From UBA11865 sp041570195 (GTDB lineage: Bacteria; Chloroflexota; Anaerolineae; Promineifilales; Promineifilaceae), in contig JBFFWQ010000001.1 of NCBI GenBank assembly GCA_041570195.1, forward strand, positions 1 through 64,000: a stretch of DNA of 64,000 nt. The letters are read 5' to 3'. Below the pieces are notes generated by a model that made no database searches, was not told where the DNA came from, and saw only the letters and a list, made by a program, of their open reading frames with translations. A program made the translations under genes and the position numbers. Of the stretch, positions 18,364 to 24,927 are shown piece by piece (the stretch's first letter is position 1; every line of letters begins with the position of its first letter).

Positions 18364-18948
18364 ATGGCGGACTTGTCTCAGACTCCCATGGTTCAAGGAA
18401 AAGTAACCTGGCTAAGAGCAATGGAAAAGCGAGATCTAGATACGTTCTACAATGGCCGCAACGATTTAAGAATCGGTTACGAAGCAGGTTATTACTTCCC
18501 CGACAGCATGATGAGTCTTGAAAGATGGTGCGAAAATCTCATGAGTGAGCGGCATGGGAAAGATGGCTTTTATTTCACCATATGCCGTCAAGGAAGTGAC
18601 GAGAGCTTGGGTGCAGCCTGGCTTTGGCATCTCAATTACAAAGATGGCAATGCGGAATTCAGTATCTTTCTGTCCGACACGGAATTGATGGGCAAGGGCT
18701 TGGGCACCGATGCCCTAAATGCGATTCTGGATTTCGGCTTTAACAATCTACCCCTCGAGCGTATCTATCTTACAGTAAGAGCAGGGAGCAAGGGGGCAAT
18801 TCGTTGCTATGAGAAAGCAGGAATGATTGTCGAGGGCACTCTTAGAAAATCAGAGCGCTATCATGGGAAACTGGTAGATCAAGTATTGATGTCAATATTG
18901 CGTGATGAGTGGGAGAAACTTGATCGGAACTTAGTTGAGACAACGTGA
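18364..18948 (+). CDS. GNAT family N-acetyltransferase (RimJ/RimL-like)
   Basis: 194 residues, ATG eight bases after AAGGAG. An ORF start at 18340 is less likely because it lacks a ribosome-binding site. The acetyl-CoA-binding signature is GKGLGTDALNAIL (about 117-129), followed by LERIYLTVRAGSKGAIRCYEKAGM and GTLRKSERYHGKLVDQVLMSI. That is typical of RimJ/RimL-type N-acetyltransferases acting on protein N-termini or small amines. It opens a rightward pair with the dehydrogenase-like gene 19 bases on. The natural substrate cannot be told. Confidence 0.87.
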   Translation: MADLSQTPMVQGKVTWLRAMEKRDLDTFYNGRNDLRIGYEAGYYFPDSMMSLERWCENLMSERHGKDGFYFTICRQGSDESLGAAWLWHLNYKDGNAEFSIFLSDTELMGKGLGTDALNAILDFGFNNLPLERIYLTVRAGSKGAIRCYEKAGMIVEGTLRKSERYHGKLVDQVLMSILRDEWEKLDRNLVETT

Positions 18949-18967
18949 TGGTAAACGAGGCTGATCT

Positions 18968-19735
18968 GTGGATGTAGTTATCGTTGGCGAAGCGCCGTTT
19001 GAGGCCGGGGTCTATGATCGTTGTGTCGCGGCCGGTTACCGCTGCACGCTTTGGGCAGGCAATGAAGTTTCTGGCATCCGTTCTGGCGAAGCTAGCCTGG
19101 ACCAGATCGGATCCGCTGATGTCGTCGTCGAGATGCACAATACCTCGGCGGCCGCGAAACGCACCCTGCTCGAAGGATTAACCGACCAGGCGCCCGGTGA
19201 GGCGACATGGCTCTCGCTGGCCATGGCGACAAGCGCGACTCAGGCGGCCGCCTGGCTGTCCAATCCGGCGCGCGTGGTCGGCTTTGGCCTGATTCCGCCC
19301 CTCGGAGATAACCCGGTCATAGAGGTGGCGCCGGCCCTGCAGTCATCAGAATACCATCTCGCTGCCGGCGAGACATTCTGGCAGGGCGCCGGCTTTGAAA
19401 CAGTCAGGGTAAGCGATGGGCCCGGCCTGGTGCGGGCGCGCATCTTGTGTTGCCTGATTAACGAGGCCGCCAGCGCCTTGATGGAGGGTGTGGCTTCGGC
19501 CGAGGATATCGATCTGGCGATGAAACTTGGTACCAATTATCCACACGGTCCATTAGAGTGGGCCGATCATTTGGGTTTGGATGTCGTGCTGGCGGTGATG
19601 ACTGGTTTGTTCGAGGAATGGGGCGATGACCGCTACCGGCCCACGCCGTTACTAAGGCGGATGGTTTTGGCCGGCCGGCTGGGCGAAAAATCTGGCAGAG
19701 GATTCTATGACTACGATCGCGACCAGCCTGAGTAA
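18968..19735 (+). CDS. Degenerate 3-hydroxyacyl-CoA dehydrogenase-like protein
   Basis: 255 residues, GTG start after GAGG. The C-terminal half (about 150-255) matches the dehydrogenase helical domain: GLVRARILCCLINEA, then GTNYPHGPLEWADHLGLD and a closing KSGRGFYDYDRD. The N-terminal half keeps the Rossmann outline (MDVVIVGEAPFEAG) but lacks the GxGxMG loop. It also lacks the HFFNP catalytic His motif, having GFGLIPPLGDNPVIEV instead. It therefore probably does not bind NAD in the normal way. It may be a decayed paralogue of the enzyme at 13051, or a binding/regulatory homologue. Confidence 0.78.
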   Translation: MDVVIVGEAPFEAGVYDRCVAAGYRCTLWAGNEVSGIRSGEASLDQIGSADVVVEMHNTSAAAKRTLLEGLTDQAPGEATWLSLAMATSATQAAAWLSNPARVVGFGLIPPLGDNPVIEVAPALQSSEYHLAAGETFWQGAGFETVRVSDGPGLVRARILCCLINEAASALMEGVASAEDIDLAMKLGTNYPHGPLEWADHLGLDVVLAVMTGLFEEWGDDRYRPTPLLRRMVLAGRLGEKSGRGFYDYDRDQPE

Positions 19736-19770
19736 TTTGCGGCCTGGTGAAAGGCCACCTTGAGATAACA

Positions 19771-20019
19771 ATGGCCGTCAGACGATGTCACCTGTGTGCA
19801 GATGATCCCGAGGCGAAACGCCTGTACGGCCTGCAGGGTCTGGCCAACGGAGAGGAGTGCCCGATTTGCTATCGGCCAACCTGCGCCTACCACCTGACGG
19901 TGGTTCGCTGGCGCTGGCGCAACAGCCGCCAGGTCGCATCGGCGCGAGTCTGCCTTACATGCAAACGCACCTACGCTCACCGGCACTGGGATGCCGCAAA
20001 TCGGGACTGGATCACCTGA
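19771..20019 (+). CDS. Small Cys-rich (probable zinc-binding) protein
   Basis: 82 residues from ATG 19771; a GTG at 19747 would add eight. Cysteine pairs CHLC (about 6-9), CPIC (about 32-35), the C..H of PTCAYH and CLTC (about 63-66) would give two zinc sites, as in zinc-ribbon or RING-like folds. The rest is basic and aromatic (VVRWRWRNSRQV), consistent with nucleic-acid or protein binding. I do not recognise a named family. It follows the dehydrogenase-like gene closely and converges with the SelW-like gene. Confidence 0.6.
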   Translation: MAVRRCHLCADDPEAKRLYGLQGLANGEECPICYRPTCAYHLTVVRWRWRNSRQVASARVCLTCKRTYAHRHWDAANRDWIT

Positions 20020-20057
20020 CACGCGATGCGCATCGCTGGCCACAATTGGAGCTGATT

Positions 20058-20339
20058 CTATTCAGATTTGGGATATGTCGGCACGTCCGGGCCCACAAGC
20101 TCCCGGAACATACCCATGATTTCGCCAGGCTCGGCATGGCGCCGTTGAACGGTCTTCTTCGAGTAGATCAAATCGTCGTTCACACGGACCTCGAAGGCGC
20201 CGCCGCTGGACGTGATAAGCGTTAATTCCTCGATGACGTGTTGGTAATCAGCCAATAGATCGTCCGCCAAACTGACGGCTCGTGGCAAGTAACTTCAAGG
20301 GACACAATACTCGATAGAGATTCGATATTTCTCCGTCAA
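20058..20339 (-). CDS. SelW/Rdx-family selenoprotein, in-frame UGA read as selenocysteine
   Basis: Reading from TTG 20339, which lies seven bases after a perfect AGGAGGT, gives MTEKYRISIEYCVPU. Here U is TGA at 20297-20295 (residue 15). The reading continues without a break through SYLPRAVSLADDLL, SSGGAFEVRVNDDLIYSKK and PEPGEI-like HAEPGEI to the stop; 93 residues in all. This is the thioredoxin-fold Rdx family (SelW, SelT, SelH). Its redox motif is CxxC or CxxU at exactly this place near the N-terminus. Candidate bSECIS hairpins follow: TTGCCA with TTGGCGG about 7-31 bases after the TGA. Selenocysteine genes (selA-D) are not in this window. Ordinary gene calling would start at the internal TTG 20288 and lose the redox motif. 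Confidence 0.85.
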
Positions 20340-20458
20340 CGAAGAACCTCCTACATTGACTTGACAGGAATGACGGGATTCTTGAGCCGGGAACCAGGCT
20401 GCTGAATGGCGGCCACTCTCCGGGCATCATAACTTCATCGCGTCAAGCTAGACGCAAC

Positions 20459-20487
20459 AGTATAGCGGCTGATTGGCGGCTTGACAA
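20459..20487 (-). promoter_or_regulatory. Promoter of the SelW-like gene
   Basis: On the minus strand TTGTCA (20487-20482), 17 bases and TATACT (20464-20459) form a near-consensus promoter. Its -35 box overlaps the -35 box of the opposing tRNA promoter. It predicts a leader of about 110 bases before the TTG start. Confidence 0.65.
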
Positions 20488-20509
20488 TGGAGAACCGCTA
20501 GGATAACAT
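20481..20509 (+). promoter_or_regulatory. Promoter of the tRNA-Ala/leuS transcript
   Basis: TTGACA (20481-20486), 17 bases and TAACAT (20504-20509); the -35 is perfect, the -10 weaker. Transcription would begin about seven bases before the first tRNA. No other promoter is evident before leuS. Confidence 0.65.
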
Positions 20510-20522
20510 ACCGCTTGCCTTC

Positions 20523-20598
20523 GGGCCTGTAGCTCAGCTGGGAGAGCGCTACAATCGCAATGTAGAGGTCAGGGGTTCGAGTCCCCTCAGGTCCACCA
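20523..20598 (+). tRNA. tRNA-Ala (anticodon CGC)
   Basis: A complete cloverleaf. Acceptor GGGCCTG pairs with CAGGTCC (one G-U). The D arm is GCTC...GAGC. Anticodon stem CTACA/TGTAG encloses loop ATCGCAA with anticodon CGC. The T arm is AGGGG TTCGAGT CCCCT. Discriminator A is followed by an encoded CCA (20596-20598). It decodes GCG. Confidence 0.97.
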
Positions 20599-20622
20599 GC
20601 GAGCGAAAGATAGATGGTTTGA

Positions 20623-20695
20623 GGGCCTGTAGCTCAGTTGGGAGAGCGCCACAATGGCATTGTGGAGGTCAAGGGTTCGAGCCCCTTCAGGTCCA
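20623..20695 (+). tRNA. tRNA-Ala (anticodon GGC)
   Basis: A complete cloverleaf, exactly 100 bases after the first. It has the same acceptor and D arm, anticodon stem CCACA/TGTGG with loop ATGGCAT (anticodon GGC), T arm AAGGG TTCGAGC CCCTT and discriminator A. CCA is not encoded (TGC follows). It reads GCC and GCU. The near identity to its neighbour shows local duplication followed by anticodon change. Confidence 0.97.
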
Positions 20696-20698
20696 TGC

Positions 20699-20791
20699 GC
20701 TAGCGGAAGCTAGCTAGCTAGCAGAGCTAGCTGCCATCAACAAGGTGGTACCGCGGAGCCCCTTTCGTCGACGAGCGGAAGGGGTTCTTTT
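20699..20791 (+). promoter_or_regulatory. Orphan T-box antiterminator/terminator module without Stem I
   Basis: Starting four bases after the second tRNA are two short hairpins. One is GCTAGC-GGAA-GCTAGC (20699-20714) and the other AGCTAGC-AGA-GCTAGCT (20716-20732). A full T-box core AAGGTGGTACCGCGG (20742-20756) follows. Next is a terminator, AGCCCCTT (20757-20764) with AAGGGGTT (20779-20786), and then TTCTTTT. AAGG can pair with CCTT (20761-20764) to form the antiterminator. No Stem I, AGTA motif or specifier loop exists upstream; two tRNA genes take its place. The bulge TGGT suits any tRNA with an ACCA end, including Ala and Leu. The downstream genes are a hydrolase and leuS. Confidence 0.85.
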
Positions 20792-20811
20792 GCGTTTTGG
20801 TGACAACTGTT

Positions 20812-21420
20812 ATGAAAGAGGTGCTCATTGAGACAGACAGGGGAACCATTTTCGGCATGTCGGCCGGCGAGCCTGGGGCGCCCCTGGTTTTGGGCATCCA
20901 CGGCTGGAGCCAACGCAATGGTTGGCATACCTGGCAGCCCTTGATGGGACCTCTGGCAACGGCCGGATTCCACGTCGTATGTCTTGACATGCCTGGATGG
21001 GGCCAGAGCGAGGCTTGGAGCGGCGGCTTGTTGAGCGCGCATGATGGCGTCAGCGCTGTAGTCCAGGCAATCGATGGCCTGGCGGACGCCTCAGCGAATC
21101 TCATGGGCAAGAGTTGGGGTGGCGGCATCGCCCTGAAGGTAGCCCTCGACCACCCGCAGCGCGTCAAGAAGCTAGTATTAACTGCTCCAGCATTTCGAGA
21201 ACCGAAGCGGCTTGGCGCTCTGAGCCAGCCAGTACTCATGGCCTGGGCCGAAGACGATCCGGTCATACCTTATCAGTATGCTTCCCAATTTGTCGACGCC
21301 ATTCCGAATGTAGAACTTGTGACTTATCCTACGGGCGGCCACAGCGCTGGCCCAAAAAATGCGGGCCAATTTGCGCCTAAGGTGATATCGTTCCTGGGAT
21401 CGTCAGGGCAAAATTCGTGA
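20812..21420 (+). CDS. Alpha/beta-hydrolase fold protein
   Basis: About 202 residues from ATG 20812; TTG 20797 and GTG 20800 are in-frame alternatives and no ribosome-binding site decides between them. The hydrolase landmarks are GIHGWSQRNGW (oxyanion region), the nucleophile elbow GKSWGGG with Ser near 99, the acid in AEDDPVIP and the His of TGGHSAG. At just over 200 residues it has a minimal or absent lid. The substrate is unknown. It stands between the orphan T-box element and leuS, 61 bases before leuS, and may be co-transcribed with it. Confidence 0.83.
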   Translation: MKEVLIETDRGTIFGMSAGEPGAPLVLGIHGWSQRNGWHTWQPLMGPLATAGFHVVCLDMPGWGQSEAWSGGLLSAHDGVSAVVQAIDGLADASANLMGKSWGGGIALKVALDHPQRVKKLVLTAPAFREPKRLGALSQPVLMAWAEDDPVIPYQYASQFVDAIPNVELVTYPTGGHSAGPKNAGQFAPKVISFLGSSGQNS

Positions 21421-21481
21421 CAACGAACGCCGTGGCGGAAGCGGGTGAACAACCAACGGGTATTTGTTGGAGGAGTATTAG

Positions 21482-23929
21482 GTGACCGAGAATTACAATC
21501 CGGCCGAAGTTGAGTCAAGGTGGCAGTCTAGGTGGGCGGAGAGCGGACTATACCGCCAAGAAGTCGAGGCCGGCCGGCCAAAGCATTACGCGCTGACGAT
21601 GTTGCCTTATCCGTCCGGGGATCTGCATATTGGACATTGGTATGCAATGGCGCCCAGTGACGCTCGGGCTCGTTTCAAACGAATGAACGGGTGCAATGTG
21701 CTTTTCCCAATGGGGTTCGACGCTTTTGGATTGCCGGCCGAGAATGCAGCCATTGAGCGCAGCATCCACCCGGCGAAATGGACGTACGCCAACATCGAAA
21801 AGATGCGTACGCAGCTGGCAAGCATGGGCGCCATGTTTGACTGGCGGCGTGAAGCCGTTTCGGCCGATCCATCCTATTATCGATGGTCGCAATGGTTTTT
21901 CAAGAAACTGCTTGAATTGGGCCTGGCGTATCGAAAACAGGCGGCCGTTGACTTTTGCCCACACTGCAATACGACGCTGGCGCGTGAGCAGGTATGGGGC
22001 GATGATCGTCATTGTGAGCGGTGCTTGACGCCAGTGATCAAGAAGGAACTCGAGCAGTGGTTCTTCCGCACGACTACATATGCCGAGGAGCTATTAGATT
22101 TTTCCGATATTGACTGGCCGGAACGGGTCAAGATCATGCAGACCAACTGGATCGGTCGCTCGACCGGGGCCGACGTCGTATTTCATACGGAAGCCGGCGA
22201 TCCCATCGCCATCTTCACCACCCGGCCCGATACGCTCTGGGGTGCGACCTTCATGGTTCTTGCTCCCGAGCATCCACTGGTGGAGAAGATCACGACCGCT
22301 GGGCAGCGTGAGACGGTCGAGGCTTACCGGCAGGCCGCTGAGCGCCTGGATGAGATCGCGCGGGAGACGGCCGACCGAGAAAAGACGGGCGTGTTCACCG
22401 GTGCTTATGCCATCAATCCGGTGAATTCTGAACTTATCCCGATATGGATCGCCGACTACGTGCTTATGAGCTATGGGTCAGGAGCGATAATGGCGGTACC
22501 AGCGCATGATGAACGGGATTTCGAGTTCGCAACGAAATTCGATTTGCCAATCGTGGAGGTAATCCGGGCTCCAGGCCGAACTGATGAAGACGGCCCTCTG
22601 ACCGAGGCCTATGTTTCCAAGGCAGAAGGTCATATGGTGAATTCTGGGCGGTTCGACGGGACGCCGACCGACGGCGCAGTAGAGAGGGTGACCGAGTGGC
22701 TGGAAGCCCAGGGCAGCGGTAAGGCGGCCGTTAACTATCGTCTACGTGACTGGCTGATCAGTCGCCAGCGCTATTGGGGCGCGCCTATTCCGATCATTTA
22801 CTGTCCGGATCATGGCCCGGTGCCGGTACCCGATGCCGACTTGCCGGTCATGCTGCCGGAGGACGTAGAATTTGTGCCCACCGGCGAGAGCCCGCTGCGC
22901 TTTCACGATGGATTCCTGCACACAACCTGCCCAATTTGCGACCAACCATCGTTGCGCGAGACTGATACAATGGATACTTTCATGTGTTCGTCCTGGTACC
23001 AGTATCGCTATCTGAGCCCGGAATTTGACAGTGCTCCTTTCGACCCCGATGATGGCGTTTACTGGTTGCCGGTGGACCAGTACACCGGCGGCATCGAACA
23101 CGCGACGATGCACTTGATCTACACCCGATTCTTCACCAAGGCCATGAGAGAAATGGGACTGGTCGACTTCAGCGAACCGATGTTGGCGCTATACAACCAG
23201 GGCATGGTTTTGGGCGAGGACGGCGACAAGATGTCCAAGTCGAAGGGCAATGTCGTCGCGCCGGATTCGTTGGTGAGGAAATACGGCGCCGACACGGTGA
23301 GGGCCTACCTCATGTTCTTCGCCAAGTGGGATCAAGGAGGGCCGTGGAATTATGACGGCATCAAGGGACCACAACGGCTTCTCTATGATGTCTGGGATCT
23401 GGGCCACCATCCATACCAGGCCGGGGCGGTCGCCGCGACGGTTGATCGGGCCCTGAGACGCAAAACCCATCAAGTCATACGCAAGGTCACGGAAGACCTG
23501 GAGATTTTCTCGTTCAATACGGCCGTGGCAGCCATCATGGAATTGAGAAACCAACTCATGGGCGCCCAGCGATCTGGGCAGGTTAGCGAAGCGGTCTGGA
23601 ATGAGGCGGTTGACGCTATGTTGCTCTTGCTGGCACCTATCACGCCCCATATTGCCGAGGAGTTGTGGCAAGTACGGGGCAAACCTTACAGCATCCACCA
23701 GCAGCCGTGGCCGCAATGGGACGCAGCGGTGGCCAAGGAAGAGACGGTTACCCTGGTTGTGCAGATAAACGGCAAGGTTCGCGACCGGATCGAGGTCACC
23801 GCTGGGCTCGACGACGAGACGCTGAAAGCGATGGCTCTGGAATCGGAGAAAGTAAGGAATTGGCTTGGCTCCGAAGAGCCGCGCAAGGTCATTGTGGTCA
23901 GGGGGAAGTTGGTGAATATCGTCGCCTAA
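21482..23929 (+). CDS. leuS: Leucyl-tRNA synthetase
   Basis: This class I synthetase of 815 residues charges tRNA-Leu. The HIGH motif is PYPSGDLHIGHWYAM (about 39-53) and the KMSKS motif DKMSKSKGN (about 582-590). The editing domain has FTTRPDTLWGATFM. A zinc site CPHC...CERC lies near residues 160-182, and the C-terminus carries the anticodon-binding and tRNA-contacting domains. The GTG start follows GGAGGAG. The nearest regulatory element is the Stem-I-less T-box upstream of the hydrolase; no separate leader precedes leuS. Confidence 0.98.
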   Translation: MTENYNPAEVESRWQSRWAESGLYRQEVEAGRPKHYALTMLPYPSGDLHIGHWYAMAPSDARARFKRMNGCNVLFPMGFDAFGLPAENAAIERSIHPAKWTYANIEKMRTQLASMGAMFDWRREAVSADPSYYRWSQWFFKKLLELGLAYRKQAAVDFCPHCNTTLAREQVWGDDRHCERCLTPVIKKELEQWFFRTTTYAEELLDFSDIDWPERVKIMQTNWIGRSTGADVVFHTEAGDPIAIFTTRPDTLWGATFMVLAPEHPLVEKITTAGQRETVEAYRQAAERLDEIARETADREKTGVFTGAYAINPVNSELIPIWIADYVLMSYGSGAIMAVPAHDERDFEFATKFDLPIVEVIRAPGRTDEDGPLTEAYVSKAEGHMVNSGRFDGTPTDGAVERVTEWLEAQGSGKAAVNYRLRDWLISRQRYWGAPIPIIYCPDHGPVPVPDADLPVMLPEDVEFVPTGESPLRFHDGFLHTTCPICDQPSLRETDTMDTFMCSSWYQYRYLSPEFDSAPFDPDDGVYWLPVDQYTGGIEHATMHLIYTRFFTKAMREMGLVDFSEPMLALYNQGMVLGEDGDKMSKSKGNVVAPDSLVRKYGADTVRAYLMFFAKWDQGGPWNYDGIKGPQRLLYDVWDLGHHPYQAGAVAATVDRALRRKTHQVIRKVTEDLEIFSFNTAVAAIMELRNQLMGAQRSGQVSEAVWNEAVDAMLLLLAPITPHIAEELWQVRGKPYSIHQQPWPQWDAAVAKEETVTLVVQINGKVRDRIEVTAGLDDETLKAMALESEKVRNWLGSEEPRKVIVVRGKLVNIVA

Positions 23930-24030
23930 GCCCTTTAGGCAAACCGGTTATCAGATCACAGATCACGAGTCGCGAACAGCGTTGCTCACGTCCGAGACGT
24001 TGGTTAGCACCTGAGCGGGGTTTGAGCTCT

Positions 24031-24891
24031 TCAACGTCGTACTCTCAACAGTATCCCGTTTCCTGACGGATCGCGGACCAACAGGCCGTCATCGCGCTCC
24101 TCTGTTGGCCATGGGGCGCTCTTGGCCTTCTGGACGCATTCCTCGTACGAGCCCGCATCGGGAAGATCAATCGAGAACCAGCGCAGACCAACAGCGTCAG
24201 CGGGCGCTGGCGGCACGCCAACGCCGGACCAGGTGTTACAGCCGATATGGTGGTGATAACCGCCGGCCGAGAGGAAGGCTGCCGACAGTCCGTAGCGCAG
24301 CACCAAGTCGAATCCTAGCGCATGTTCATAGTAGGCTGTCGCTTCTTCCAGGTCAGATACACGCAAATGTATGTGGCCGATCGTCGTTCCGGGCCCTAGT
24401 CCGATCCAATCTTCAGACGTGTCGTTTAGTTCATCTAGTAGACTATTTACATCCAATGGATCGGTGGCCATCAATAATTGTCCGTCACGACGTGGCCAAC
24501 GGTCTCGAGGTCGATCACGGTAGATCTCGATGCCATTGCCATCGGGGTCGGCCAGGTATATGGCCTCACTCACCAGGTGGTCGGCAAAACCTTGAAGGGG
24601 TGTTCGCGTATCCAAGAGATGACGGAGGCTTCGGGCCAGATCAAGCCGCGATGGCACCAGGATCGCGAAGTGATATAAGCCGGCCGTGCCAATTGCCGAT
24701 TGCGCCAACGGGTTCTCGACCAGGCGAAGCAGCATATTTCCGCCCGCTCCCAAATGGGCGCCGGAGGCAAACCTCTGTTCAATTTGCAGTCCGATGATCC
24801 CAGTGTAGAACGCCAGCGAGCGCGGTAGGTCCTGCACCGTTAGACAGACGCAGCCCACATTTGCTTTCGGATGAATACCGTAAGCAGTCAT
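24031..24891 (-). CDS. Two-domain VOC protein, CatE-like (catechol 2,3-dioxygenase/glyoxalase superfamily)
   Basis: 286 residues, ATG after GGAG. Two vicinal-oxygen-chelate modules are visible, at about 10-130 and 165-284. The second begins GHIHLRVSDLEEATAYYEHALGF with the usual metal His, and both end in the family pattern DPDGNGIEIY or DPSGNGILL. The first module has VGCVCLTVQDL, with Cys where the metal-binding His is expected. Most metal ligands of this family lie across both domains, so activity is likely but not certain. A ring-cleaving dioxygenase or a glyoxalase-type function would fit. Confidence 0.82.
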   Translation of the reverse strand: MTAYGIHPKANVGCVCLTVQDLPRSLAFYTGIIGLQIEQRFASGAHLGAGGNMLLRLVENPLAQSAIGTAGLYHFAILVPSRLDLARSLRHLLDTRTPLQGFADHLVSEAIYLADPDGNGIEIYRDRPRDRWPRRDGQLLMATDPLDVNSLLDELNDTSEDWIGLGPGTTIGHIHLRVSDLEEATAYYEHALGFDLVLRYGLSAAFLSAGGYHHHIGCNTWSGVGVPPAPADAVGLRWFSIDLPDAGSYEECVQKAKSAPWPTEERDDGLLVRDPSGNGILLRVRR

Positions 24892-24927
24892 GAAATACTC
24901 CTTATAATTCCTCGAAAAGCGATCTGA

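Noticed and set aside
20058..20288. SelW-like frame beginning at TTG 20288, taken as a full gene or pseudogene remnant
   Set aside because: There is no ribosome-binding site at 20288 and the redox motif would be lost. The upstream TTG with AGGAGGT and an in-frame TGA at the CxxU position explains it better.
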